This document shows, piece by piece, positions 15,190 to 23,467 of a DNA stretch of 37,453 nt. Under the pieces are notes generated by a model. The model saw only the letters and a program-made list of their open reading frames with translations, was not told the origin of the DNA and ran no database searches. Positions within the stretch are counted from its first letter, which is position 1. Each line of letters starts with the position of its first letter. This DNA is from Agrilactobacillus composti DSM 18527 = JCM 14202. GTDB lineage: Bacteria; Bacillota; Bacilli; Lactobacillales; Lactobacillaceae. The DNA lies in the NCBI RefSeq assembly GCF_001436375.1, contig NZ_AZGA01000088.1, positions 1 through 37,453 on the forward strand. Direction: 5' to 3'. The translations under genes and the position numbers were made by a program.

Positions 15190-15279
15190 ATGGTTTTTAG
15201 GCCTTTTTGCTTTACTTTTACCGCTGTTGGACCGATGATAATCGGATATGATTATCTCGGAGGGATCGCACATGGCTAA
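15190..15279 (+). CDS. Possible leader peptide upstream of the MFS exporter
   Basis: An open frame of 29 codons (start ATG 15190; begins MVFRPFCFTFTAVG) runs through the regulatory hairpin at 15232-15260 and ends with TAA at 15277-15279, eight bases into the exporter gene, whose ATG is 15272. There is no Shine-Dalgarno before it. If transcription starts about 7 bases after the CATAAT box (15173-15178), the message would be nearly leaderless. Such an arrangement resembles leader peptides that control antibiotic resistance genes by translational attenuation. The frame could also be chance; nothing but its position supports it. Confidence 0.3.
   Translation: MVFRPFCFTFTAVGPMIIGYDYLGGIAHG
15232..15264 (+). 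promoter_or_regulatory. Shine-Dalgarno-covering hairpin of the MFS exporter
   Basis: Bases 15232-15243 (CCGATGATAATC) pair with 15250-15260 (GATTATCTCGG) over 11 bp with one bulged T and a six-base loop. The 3' strand includes the first two G of the Shine-Dalgarno GGAGGG (15259-15264), so folding would hinder ribosome entry. An alternative pairing GTCCA (15182-15186) with TGGAC (15228-15232) touches the same stem. Confidence 0.5.
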
Positions 15280-16480
15280 GCCAGCAACTAGCAGCCAAAA
15301 AGTCTTAGGACCAAAAAGCTTTATTATATTTCTAGCACTATTGAGTGCCTTTGTACCACTATCCACCGATCTTTATTTACCGGCACTCCCAACCATGGGA
15401 CGATTTTTTGCGGTGAATGAATTTGTCATGAATTTAACGTTGATTCTATTTTTCATTTTCTACAGTGGCGCCACTTTGATTTGGGGGCCCTTGAGTGATC
15501 GTTTTGGTCGTCGGCCAATTTTACTCATTGGCTTAACGATTTATATGCTGGCCAGTGTGCTTTGTGGTCTGGCGCAAAACGCCCCGCAAATCATTGTCTT
15601 TCGTATTATCCAGGCCATTGGCGGCGGGACCGCCACCACCATTGCCACGGCCATTATCAAAGATGTGTACCGAGGGAAGCAACAAGAAGATACCCTGGCC
15701 ATTGTACAGTCCATGGTGGTGATTTCCCCGGCCTTGGCACCAGTTATTGGGGCGTTGTTATTACAGTTTATTTCTTGGCGGGGGATTTTTTTCACCCAGG
15801 CGATTTTAGGACTGACCGTGGTAATTGGGTCAGTGGTTTATACGGAGACCAATCGAGACCGGGATAATGCCAGTGGCGTCATCAAATCCATTGGCCGCCT
15901 AGGCGTGGTTTTGCGTAACCCTGGCTTCAGCGCCTTATTGGTCACTTTTTCAGTGATGAGTATCGTTTCGTTAGCCTACATTTCCTCATCCTCGTATATT
16001 TTCCAAAATACCTTTAAACTCAGCAGCCAAATGTACAGTTTCTTCTTTTCCTTTAATGCTTTAGGCATGCTGCTGGCACCCCTGGTTTATATCAAGGTTT
16101 CTGAGAAAGTTGATCGCATCAAGGTCATTTATACCTGTTTTGGCATCAGCATTCTCGGGGGGGTTTTACTACTGGCTTGTGGTGCCTTAAGTCCTTGGAC
16201 CTTTGCCTTAACGCAATTCCCAGCCACCGTGGCCAGCAGTGGAGTGCGGCCCCCAGCCACCTATCTGATTTTGAAACAACAAGATCAAGATAACGGCTCC
16301 GCGTCTTCTTTGTATAGTGCCGCTGGGACGATTTTTGGCAGTGTGGGGATGGTCATTGTGTCGCTGGGGCAACAACACCCAGTTTTGATCCTAGCCCAAA
16401 TTGATATTTGGATCGGTATTTTCTCCATTGTGGCGCTATTCTTATCCCTGCGGTTTTTGAAAGCTAAAATTAAACTCTAA
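15272..16480 (+). CDS. MFS multidrug exporter, Bcr/CflA type
   Basis: 402 residues with 12 probable membrane helices. The DHA1 family signature is present: STDLYLPALPTMG in TM1 (Bcr/CflA-type) and the loop 2-3 motif GPLSDRFGRRP. Motif C-like SPALAPVIGALL is in TM5. Family members export drugs such as bicyclomycin, florfenicol or sulphonamides by proton antiport. ATG 15272 is 7 bases after GGAGGG, whereas the frame opens further upstream at 15248 without such a site. Translation may be controlled by the hairpin and leader frame just before it. It ends in a strong bidirectional terminator shared with the matrixin gene. Confidence 0.88.
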   Translation: MAKPATSSQKVLGPKSFIIFLALLSAFVPLSTDLYLPALPTMGRFFAVNEFVMNLTLILFFIFYSGATLIWGPLSDRFGRRPILLIGLTIYMLASVLCGLAQNAPQIIVFRIIQAIGGGTATTIATAIIKDVYRGKQQEDTLAIVQSMVVISPALAPVIGALLLQFISWRGIFFTQAILGLTVVIGSVVYTETNRDRDNASGVIKSIGRLGVVLRNPGFSALLVTFSVMSIVSLAYISSSSYIFQNTFKLSSQMYSFFFSFNALGMLLAPLVYIKVSEKVDRIKVIYTCFGISILGGVLLLACGALSPWTFALTQFPATVASSGVRPPATYLILKQQDQDNGSASSLYSAAGTIFGSVGMVIVSLGQQHPVLILAQIDIWIGIFSIVALFLSLRFLKAKIKL

Positions 16481-16482
16481 CA

Positions 16483-16540
16483 AAAAAGTCATGCAATCCC
16501 CGGCGAAGCAACTGTTGCCGCGGAGCGCATGACTTTTTAC
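16483..16540. terminator. Bidirectional terminator
   Basis: AAAAAGTCATGC (16483-16494) and GCATGACTTTTT (16527-16538) form a perfect 12-bp stem with an inner CGGC/GCCG pairing. T tracts on both strands end the exporter and the convergent metalloprotease gene. Confidence 0.88.
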
Positions 16541-16550
16541 TTATATTAGC

Positions 16551-17675
16551 TTATTCGTTGTAAAGTGCCTTTAAGGCTTGGGCATAGTCTGGATCGGTGG
16601 CCGGGTCGGCCCAACCGGCATTGGCATCGGTCACTGGGTACATGATGCTACCAGGAAACTTATTATGATCTAAACCCAGGGCATGGCCTAATTCATGCAA
16701 CATATTGTGATAAACCACGGGATCAGAGAACTCGTCCTTGGGATTGATCACAGCGGCGATGCCACTGCCCTCATATTCCTTAGAGTGGTTAATAACGCCA
16801 TTCTTCAAATGCACGATGTCGATGGCCTGTGACCCTAGACCACCGTCAATGGTGCCATCCGGATTGGTGCCCAGATTATCAGCATTGGTGTAGTAAAGGA
16901 CCGTATCGGCCTTATAACCAGACCCAGCGGCCGGCTTGACTTGGACGATACCCAAGGCATTGATGGCAGAAATTGCCCGGTTGAATAACGCAACTTTGGC
17001 CGCGGGGGTGGTGCTGTCAATGCGATAATACATGGTTTTATCCACGTATTGATGGCCAATGGGACTGGCCCCGGCAACCAGGGGATTGCCATTGATCAAA
17101 GGCAGTTTGGCAAAGTTGCCGGTACTGGTCCCTACATTTGGCTTGACCCATTCATTGTTGCCCACTTGATACCAGATACCCTGACCCTCAATATTGGCCC
17201 CAGCGGTGACCAGCCATTGCCCGGCTGGCAGTTGCCGGATAGGAACAGCTGCGGCACCCCAGTTTTGGTAGAGGGTGACGGCCTGGGTGGTGGTCACCGT
17301 CGCCGGCGTTGCTTCTAAGAGTTCTTGGGCAGTTTTGACGGGGATCCAGTAGTATTGATCCAGTACCATCCCGGCATCTTTGACAAACTGATTACCCCCA
17401 AGATTGAACCACTGCTGGCCATCTTCAGCCACAACAGCGTAAAAGACCTGCCAGCGACTTTGATTCGGTAAAACACGACTGGGCTGTGCGGTGGGGCCGT
17501 AACCCGTGTAGAGGACCTGATCCCCCAATATCGTCCCAGTAGTGGTATTCTCGGCAGCTTGAGCCACTTGTGGCGCTGTACTGCCCAGTGGGGCAATCCC
17601 TGCCAAAGGCGCGCCCAAGGCAATAAAAGCTGCTGCCAATAACAAGATGTGGCGCATTATTTTTTTCTGAAACAT
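16551..17675 (-). CDS. Secreted matrixin-type zinc metalloprotease with two N-terminal repeats
   Basis: 374 residues. A signal peptide covers about 1-41 (KK, hydrophobic core, AQA-A). Two related segments follow, about 46-105 and 120-175 (each with a YxG/YQNWG start, a PxRxLP element, W-V and NxxVK): SLAP/SH3-like repeats that may bind the cell wall. The C-terminal domain carries the zinc motif HELGHALGLDH (His327, His331, His337; Glu328 catalytic) and a Met-turn SIMYP (Met345), as in matrixins (peptidase family M10A). It would be exported and cut proteins or peptides at the surface. GAGG precedes ATG 17675, and TATAAT (17720-17725, minus) is a likely -10. There is no obvious propeptide cysteine switch. 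Confidence 0.82.
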   Translation of the reverse strand: MFQKKIMRHILLLAAAFIALGAPLAGIAPLGSTAPQVAQAAENTTTGTILGDQVLYTGYGPTAQPSRVLPNQSRWQVFYAVVAEDGQQWFNLGGNQFVKDAGMVLDQYYWIPVKTAQELLEATPATVTTTQAVTLYQNWGAAAVPIRQLPAGQWLVTAGANIEGQGIWYQVGNNEWVKPNVGTSTGNFAKLPLINGNPLVAGASPIGHQYVDKTMYYRIDSTTPAAKVALFNRAISAINALGIVQVKPAAGSGYKADTVLYYTNADNLGTNPDGTIDGGLGSQAIDIVHLKNGVINHSKEYEGSGIAAVINPKDEFSDPVVYHNMLHELGHALGLDHNKFPGSIMYPVTDANAGWADPATDPDYAQALKALYNE

Positions 17676-17766
17676 GGTAAATTTCCTCCCCGGGATAATT
17701 TGATAGCAATGTTGTTCTTATTATACCCAATTATCACAGATTACTGGCGTTTAAGGGATAATCCGA

Positions 17767-18576
17767 CTACAGACTTAAACTTTCTAAGATTTTATTGGCC
17801 GATTCTTCAATAGATTGATTGGTAATGTCAAAAATTGGGACTGACAGATCAGTCATGACTTTTTTAGCATAATTGAGCTCGATCTGAATACGTTTCGGGT
17901 CCGAATAACTGGCCGTGGCGGTAAGCCCTAAGAAGTGCAGGCGGTTCGTCCGGACTTTTTGCAGATATTCAGTATTAGTCATGAGACCCACCATTTTTTT
18001 GGGATCCATTTCATAGATTTCCTCAGGTAAAGCGACTTCGGGAATCAAGGGTAGGTTAGCCACTTTTAAGGAATGGTTATTGGCCAAATACATGCTCAGG
18101 GGCGTTTTAGAAGTCCGAGAAGGGCCTAAGATCACTAAGTCCGCTTTTAAAAAGCCCTTGGGATCTTTACCATCATCGTACTTAGAAGCAAAGTTAATGG
18201 CGTTCATCTTGGTGTAATAACTGTCGTTGAGTTTATGTAGGGCACCAGGGACTTCTTTGGAAGTTAAACCCGTTTGGTTTTGGATCAAGTCGATCAAGGT
18301 TTCAATAATGTCTAAATGTTTCAAGTTATGGGCAGCTGCAAAGGTTTTCGTGTAAGTCAACAAGTCTTTTTGAACTAAAGAAGTGATAATAATTCCCTTG
18401 TCATCTTCGGCTTGCTTTAAAACATCAGCTAAGGTTTTTTGATCCCGGACTAGGGGGAAACGTTTAATTTCAGCATTGGTGATTTCGGGAAATTGGGCCA
18501 TGGCGGCATTGATCACGGCTTGGTTGGTATCCCCCAATGAATCTGAAATAACATAGAAATATACTTTATCTGGCAA
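17767..18576 (-). CDS. Pyruvate, phosphate dikinase regulatory protein (kinase/pyrophosphorylase)
   Basis: 269 residues of the DUF299/YqfL family, with the P-loop-like GPSRTSKT at 151-158 preceded by KADLVIL. The enzyme inactivates PPDK by ADP-dependent phosphorylation of a threonine next to the catalytic histidine and reactivates it by phosphate-dependent pyrophosphorolysis (established for the family). The target, PPDK, lies at 19355. The start is TTG 18576, after AGGAG that forms the last codons of ccpN; the gap is 6 bp, so the two genes are one operon. Family length (about 270) fits. A relative acts on PEP synthase in other bacteria; here PPDK is the clear partner. Confidence 0.92.
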   Translation of the reverse strand: MPDKVYFYVISDSLGDTNQAVINAAMAQFPEITNAEIKRFPLVRDQKTLADVLKQAEDDKGIIITSLVQKDLLTYTKTFAAAHNLKHLDIIETLIDLIQNQTGLTSKEVPGALHKLNDSYYTKMNAINFASKYDDGKDPKGFLKADLVILGPSRTSKTPLSMYLANNHSLKVANLPLIPEVALPEEIYEMDPKKMVGLMTNTEYLQKVRTNRLHFLGLTATASYSDPKRIQIELNYAKKVMTDLSVPIFDITNQSIEESANKILESLSL

Positions 18577-18582
18577 ATTACG

Positions 18583-19206
18583 TCACTCCTCGGTTGCGTT
18601 TGCATGTTCAATAATATAATTGTGAATTCTAGTTTTGGTGATTTTACCAATGACCTTGGTGGCATCTTTTTTAGCCACAATCGGCAGGGAATCTACCTGA
18701 TATTCTTCTAGTAATTGCCCAGCCTGCAGTAAGGTCATATCACTGGTGCCGGTAACAATATGGGGAGATCTGGTCATAACCACGGCCACAGGGGTAGCTT
18801 CAATATTCTTGTTCAAGGAAGCCCGCAACAGATCTTTACGGGATAATAATCCCACTAATTTATCCGCATCATTGGTCACATAAAGCGAGCCCACATCGTA
18901 CATGAATAAAACGGTGATGGCATCGTAAATGGTTTGGTCTTGTTTAATGATTAATGGCGGGATCATCACCGCTTTGATGGGAACGGCTAAAAAATCATCA
19001 ATGGTTTTGGTGGTAACCCCATTACCCGCATACACGTAGCCCACTTTAGGCCGGGCCTGTAAGACACCGGTCATGGTTAAAATAGAAAAGTCATTACGTA
19101 GCGTAGCTCGGGATAGGCCAACGGCTTCGGCGATCTTTTCGCCGCTGATGGGCTGATTTTTTTTGACGATTTCTACAATTTTTAATTGCCGCTTTGTGAG
19201 TTCCAA
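18583..19206 (-). CDS. ccpN: CcpN-type transcriptional repressor (HTH plus CBS domains)
   Basis: 207 residues. The N-terminal helix-turn-helix (KRQLKIVEIVKKNQPISGEKI, split by AEAVGLSRATLRNDF) covers about 1-60. A pair of CBS domains follows at about 75-200 (MFMYDVGSLYVTNDADKLVG, then LLEEYQVDSLPIVAKKD). B. subtilis CcpN represses gluconeogenic genes when glycolysis is active and senses adenine nucleotides. Start is TTG 19206, preceded by AGGGGGA about 8 bases ahead. It forms an operon with the PPDK regulatory protein and is divergent from ppdK, its likely target: TGACA-containing sites surround the ppdK promoter. Confidence 0.9.
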   Translation of the reverse strand: MELTKRQLKIVEIVKKNQPISGEKIAEAVGLSRATLRNDFSILTMTGVLQARPKVGYVYAGNGVTTKTIDDFLAVPIKAVMIPPLIIKQDQTIYDAITVLFMYDVGSLYVTNDADKLVGLLSRKDLLRASLNKNIEATPVAVVMTRSPHIVTGTSDMTLLQAGQLLEEYQVDSLPIVAKKDATKVIGKITKTRIHNYIIEHANATEE

Positions 19207-19250
19207 TCCATAATCCCCCTTCTAATAATGACTAGTTTTTATTATATAGC

Positions 19251-19342
19251 ATGACAAAAATATGTCTACAGTGGGTCATAAATTTCTTGACTTTTTAAAT
19301 GTGACACGCTATATTGAAATTGCGGCAAATAGTATGACACAT
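19251..19342 (+). promoter_or_regulatory. ppdK promoter with putative CcpN sites
   Basis: TTGACT (19287-19292), 17 bases, TATATT (19310-19315) form a good promoter. Three related sites surround it: GACA-N6-TGTC at about 19252-19265, TGTGACACGC between -35 and -10 (19300-19309) and TATGACACATT near 19333-19343. The last resembles the B. subtilis CcpN consensus TRTGHYATAYW in its first seven positions. Confidence 0.55.
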
Positions 19343-19354
19343 TGGAGGAATAGT

Positions 19355-22015
19355 ATGTTTAATTTAACGTATGCATTTGCAGAAGGTAACAAGGATCTCC
19401 GGGACATTTTAGGCGGTAAAGGTGCCAACCTTAGTGAAATGACGAATCTTGGCCTCCCTGTGCCACAGGGCTTTGTGGTCTCCACCGTAGCTTGTCGCGC
19501 TTATTTAAAAGCGCATGAACTCACTGATGATTTAGTCACTGAAATTAGATCACGGGTTTCTGATTTAGAAACAGTAACTGGTAAAACTTTCGGCCATGGT
19601 GCTGATCCTTTGTTAGTATCCGTGCGTAGTGGGGCTAAATTTTCTATGCCCGGGATGATGGATACAATTTTAAACTTAGGCTTAAATGATGTCACTGTTC
19701 AACGGGTAGCTCAAAGAACTGAAAATCTGGCTTTCGCGTATGGCAGTTATCGCCGGTTGATCCAGATGTTTGGGAATGTGGTCTTTGAAATTGATATTAA
19801 AGACTTCAATGAAGCTTCTCATAAAGTTGAAAATGTAAGGGGTTACGGATCCGCTAATTTCACCCGGCAAGATTGGTTATTAGTTATTGAACAATATAAA
19901 CAAGTTTTCCAAGCCCAAGCTGGCCAAGAATTCCCACAAGATGTCTACGATCAATTGTTCATCGCGGTGGAAGCCGTCTTTAAGAGTTGGGACAACGATC
20001 GGGCCAAAGTTTATCGGCAGTTACATAATATTCCCGACGATCTAGGGACCGCCGTGAATATCCAACAAATGGTCTTTGGCAACTACTCTAAAGATTCTGG
20101 TACCGGGGTCATGTTTACCCGTAATCCAGCCACCGGCGCTCCTGGCTTGTTTGGGGAATACCTCTCTCAAGCTCAAGGGGAAGACATTGTGTCCGGTGCT
20201 CGGACGCCAGATCCTATCGCTAACTTAGAAGCCAGCAAGCCCCAGGTCTATCAACAGCTGAAGACCATTGCGGAAAAATTAGAAAAACACTACCAAGATA
20301 TGCAAGACGTGGAATTCACTGTTGAAGACAACCACTTGTATATGTTGCAAACCAGAAATGGTAAGCGGACGCCAAATGCTGCCGTGAATATTGCCTATGA
20401 TCTTTATGAAGAAAAATTAATTTCTGCTCAAGAAATGATCAGTCGGATCGAACCGGGCATGATTGAACAATTATTGCACCCTAGTTTCTTAGCCTCTGAC
20501 TTGGCGAAGCATGATTCGATTGCTTCTGGCTTGCCAGCAAGTCCAGGCGCTGCTACCGGGGAAGTGATCTTCACGGCCCAAGGCGCTAAAGTCGCCGCTG
20601 AAAAAGGCCATCATGTGGTCTTGCTTAGAAACGAAACCTCGCCAGAAGATATCGTGGGGATGACTGTCAGTGAAGCTGTCGTGACTTCCCGTGGGGGGAT
20701 GACTTCCCACGCCGCTGTGGTTGCCCGGGGCATGGGGACTTGCTGTGTAGTTGGCTGTCAAGACTTACAAGTCGATGAAGCCGGTGCAGTGGCCCATTAT
20801 GCCGGTGGTGTCTTAAAAGAAGGGGACATCATTTCTGTAGATGGTACCAATGGTAAAATTTATTTAGGGACCATCAAGACAACGGCCGGTTCAGTATCGG
20901 ATAAACTTAATAAAATTTTAGCCGTCTGTGATAAATATGCCCGCTTACAAGTGTTTGGCAATGGGGAAACCGTGAAAGATATTCGCGAAGCCATTGTTAA
21001 AGGCGCCCGGGGCATTGGCTTGGCCCGAACAGAGCATATGTTCTTCCAACCAGACCGCTTGAAGGCCATGCGCCAATTGATCTTAGCTGAAAATGACGCC
21101 GATATCACCTCGACTTTGGCTTATATCAAAGGTGAACAAAAAGGTGACTTCGTAGCTATGTTTGAAACACTGCTAGACAAACCTTGTACTATTCGCCTGT
21201 TAGATCCACCATTACATGAATTCTTGCCAACTAAAGAAGCTGACTTACAGCAATTAGCACAGTCCATCCATAAGGACTACAATTGGGTCGCTGCCAAAGC
21301 CGCTGCATTGCGGGAAGTCAACCCAATGTTAGGATTGCGGGGCGTGCGCTTAGCCGTTACCCTACCACAGATCTATCAAATGCAAGTGGAAGCTATCATT
21401 GAAGCAGCCATCCTGGTCAGTGAAGCCCACCAAGTTAACATTATCCCTGAAATCATGATTCCATTGATCGGGGTTACCCCAGAATTAGAAATGGCTAAAA
21501 AGCTTTGTGTCGATGCTGCTGAAGGGATTTTTGAAAAGACTGGTAAGCGCTTAGATTATAAAGTGGGGACGATGATTGAAATGCCAAGAGCCTGCTTGAT
21601 TGCTGACGAATTGGCCCAAGATGCCGACTTCTTTAGCTTTGGGACTAATGACCTGACTCAGTTGACCTTTGGCTATTCTCGAGACGATGCCCATAAGTTC
21701 TTACCAACTTATTTAGAAGACCATCTCTTACCTAATGATCCATTCCAAGTGTTGGATACTAAGGGGGTAGGGGCATTGATGAATATGGCAGCTACCAAAG
21801 GTAAAGCTGCTAATCCGAAGCTGAAAGTTGGCGTTTGTGGTGAAGTCGGTGGGAACGCTGAATCCATTGAATTTATCAATACACTACCTGTAGATTATGT
21901 TTCTTGTTCACCATTCCGGGTACCACAAGCCCGCCTGATCTGTGCGCAAACACAATTACGACAAGAAGCTGAAAAGAATGGTGTCGAGTATAAGGCAAGT
22001 TCTGTGACAGCTTAG
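19355..22015 (+). CDS. ppdK: Pyruvate, phosphate dikinase
   Basis: 886 residues, the usual length for the family. It interconverts pyruvate, ATP and phosphate with PEP, AMP and pyrophosphate, allowing gluconeogenesis from pyruvate or glycolysis using pyrophosphate. Seen in order: the N-terminal ATP-grasp domain (GGKGANLSEM; VSVRSGAKFSMPGMMDT), the swivelling phosphohistidine domain with GGMTSHAA (His452, with the regulatory Thr450 two residues before it), and the C-terminal PEP/pyruvate barrel (SFGTNDLTQ, GVCGEVGG with the acid Cys). ATG 19355 follows GGAGG (19344-19348); the frame upstream runs through the promoter and is not translated. Repression by CcpN and inactivation by the PDRP encoded divergently are likely. 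Confidence 0.95.
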   Translation: MFNLTYAFAEGNKDLRDILGGKGANLSEMTNLGLPVPQGFVVSTVACRAYLKAHELTDDLVTEIRSRVSDLETVTGKTFGHGADPLLVSVRSGAKFSMPGMMDTILNLGLNDVTVQRVAQRTENLAFAYGSYRRLIQMFGNVVFEIDIKDFNEASHKVENVRGYGSANFTRQDWLLVIEQYKQVFQAQAGQEFPQDVYDQLFIAVEAVFKSWDNDRAKVYRQLHNIPDDLGTAVNIQQMVFGNYSKDSGTGVMFTRNPATGAPGLFGEYLSQAQGEDIVSGARTPDPIANLEASKPQVYQQLKTIAEKLEKHYQDMQDVEFTVEDNHLYMLQTRNGKRTPNAAVNIAYDLYEEKLISAQEMISRIEPGMIEQLLHPSFLASDLAKHDSIASGLPASPGAATGEVIFTAQGAKVAAEKGHHVVLLRNETSPEDIVGMTVSEAVVTSRGGMTSHAAVVARGMGTCCVVGCQDLQVDEAGAVAHYAGGVLKEGDIISVDGTNGKIYLGTIKTTAGSVSDKLNKILAVCDKYARLQVFGNGETVKDIREAIVKGARGIGLARTEHMFFQPDRLKAMRQLILAENDADITSTLAYIKGEQKGDFVAMFETLLDKPCTIRLLDPPLHEFLPTKEADLQQLAQSIHKDYNWVAAKAAALREVNPMLGLRGVRLAVTLPQIYQMQVEAIIEAAILVSEAHQVNIIPEIMIPLIGVTPELEMAKKLCVDAAEGIFEKTGKRLDYKVGTMIEMPRACLIADELAQDADFFSFGTNDLTQLTFGYSRDDAHKFLPTYLEDHLLPNDPFQVLDTKGVGALMNMAATKGKAANPKLKVGVCGEVGGNAESIEFINTLPVDYVSCSPFRVPQARLICAQTQLRQEAEKNGVEYKASSVTA

Positions 22016-22050
22016 AAGTCAAACAAGCCCATTTTAGATAATGATATTGT

Positions 22051-22110
22051 CCCTTTAGAGGACATCCAGAAAATTTGTAATTTCTTGGATGCGAACTGAA
22101 GGGATTTTTT
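22051..22110 (+). terminator. ppdK terminator
   Basis: CCCTTTAG and CTGAAGGG form the base of the stem, with an inner ATCCA-GAAA/TTTC-TTGGAT pairing, followed by six T at 22105-22110. Confidence 0.75.
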
Positions 22111-22342
22111 AATGTCTTTGGAAAAAACAAGGCTAAGTTATAGGAGAAAAAAAATCATATTTCTATTGATAAGGTTAGGTCAAAGTAATTTCTATCAGAT
22201 ACGAGATTTGCACTTCACTTTTAGGAAACGTTTGCAATGGGAGTGCGAGCGTGTATACTGTATTTGTGAAATAAGAAATTATATTTCCAATTAAGAAATA
22301 TCTAATCTTTTGGAGTTGATGGATAGAAAGGATGATTATTTA
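22111..22342. other. Upstream region of first GH105 gene
   Basis: No gene is supported. The only open frame (22112-22294) is short, lysine/arginine-rich and has no ribosome binding site. The region holds the GH105 promoter, a cre-like site and a palindrome (22223-22287). Confidence 0.6.
22222..22287 (+). promoter_or_regulatory. Promoter, cre-like site and palindrome of first GH105 gene
   Basis: TTGCAA (22232-22237), 16 bases, TATACT (22254-22259). The -35 overlaps TAGGAAACGTTTGCA (22222-22236), which fits the cre consensus WTGNAARCGNWWWCA at 13 of 15 positions. About 14 bases beyond the -10 is GAAAT-TAT-ATTTC (22275-22287). The second GH105 gene has the same arrangement. Confidence 0.6.
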
Positions 22343-23467
22343 ATGTATCCAAAGTACGGCAGCGTAAAAACTGATTGGCCTAATTTGGCAGCCCGAACAA
22401 TGATTAATCGTGAACCCAATATGAATCCTAAAGGCCAGTGGGCATATGAGGATGGATTGATGTTAAATGGGATGTATGCCATCTATAAAAGTACAGGTAA
22501 TGTGAGGTACTTACAGTATATCCAAGATAATTTGGACAGATTCATTACGGATCAAGGTCAAATCAAAGGCTATCATTATGGCGAATTTAGTTTAGACCAG
22601 ATTAACAACGGCAAAGCTATCTTAGATTTATACGAAGAGACACACCAAAATAAATATAAGATTGCGGCAACTACGTTGTATAAACAGTTATTAAACCAGC
22701 CTAGAACAGCTGGAGGTATCTTTTGGCACAAGAAAATGTATCCATATCAAGTCTGGCTAGATGGTCTCTACATGGGGGCAGTATTTTATGCCCGTTATCA
22801 GAAATTATTTGGCATTCAGGATCGGTTAGACGATGTGATGGCACAATTTTTAGGCGCATATCAAGTTACCCATGATGATAAAACCGGACTTTGCTATCAT
22901 GCCTACGACGAAAAGCACCAACAGTCATGGGCCAACAAAGATACTGGCCATTCACCGCATTTTTGGACCCGCAGCATTGGCTGGTTTGTAATGGCAATGG
23001 TAGATGTACTTGAATATTTACCGGAAATATCCCCTGAGCGTGCCCAAATATTAGACAACTTGAAAGTACTATTAGATGCACTGAGGAAAGTTGCAGAGCC
23101 TATCACATGTTTATGGTATCAAATTACAGATGAGGGTGAACGGCCTATGAACTATCTTGAATCTTCGGGCAGTTTCATGATTTTAAATGCCCTTGCAAAA
23201 GCATTACGGAAAGGATATTTATCAGAAACCGATTGGGGTGATTTTTTAGATGAGGCTTATCCGAATGCATTGAAGCAATTCGTTTCAACAGACCAACATC
23301 AAAATGTAAACGTTAATAAAGTTGTTTATACTTGTGGTTTGGGCGGCGCCAGGAACCGGGATGGATCTTTTGCTTATTACATCAGCGAACCGGTTGTTGT
23401 AAATGATCATAAGGGTATGGGCGCATTTTTAATGTTGTCCAATGAAATGAAATATCGATTTGAGTAG
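22343..23467 (+). CDS. GH105 unsaturated rhamnogalacturonyl/galacturonyl hydrolase (YteR-like)
   Basis: 374 residues with the (alpha/alpha)6-barrel features of glycoside hydrolase family 105. It removes the unsaturated uronic acid from the non-reducing end of pectin fragments. The catalytic Asp140 lies in VWLDGLYMG (equivalent to YteR Asp143); His186 in CYHAYD and the substrate loop GHSPHFWTRSIGWF at 202-215 are conserved. ATG 22343 has AGAAAGGAT at suitable distance; the frame upstream begins without one. No signal peptide, so it works on imported oligosaccharides. It lies alone ahead of a second GH105 gene with its own promoter. Confidence 0.88.
   Translation: MYPKYGSVKTDWPNLAARTMINREPNMNPKGQWAYEDGLMLNGMYAIYKSTGNVRYLQYIQDNLDRFITDQGQIKGYHYGEFSLDQINNGKAILDLYEETHQNKYKIAATTLYKQLLNQPRTAGGIFWHKKMYPYQVWLDGLYMGAVFYARYQKLFGIQDRLDDVMAQFLGAYQVTHDDKTGLCYHAYDEKHQQSWANKDTGHSPHFWTRSIGWFVMAMVDVLEYLPEISPERAQILDNLKVLLDALRKVAEPITCLWYQITDEGERPMNYLESSGSFMILNALAKALRKGYLSETDWGDFLDEAYPNALKQFVSTDQHQNVNVNKVVYTCGLGGARNRDGSFAYYISEPVVVNDHKGMGAFLMLSNEMKYRFE

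Noticed and set aside
22112-22294. 60-codon open frame after the ppdK terminator
   Set aside because: It runs through the GH105 promoter and cre-like site, has no ribosome binding site and is of biased composition.
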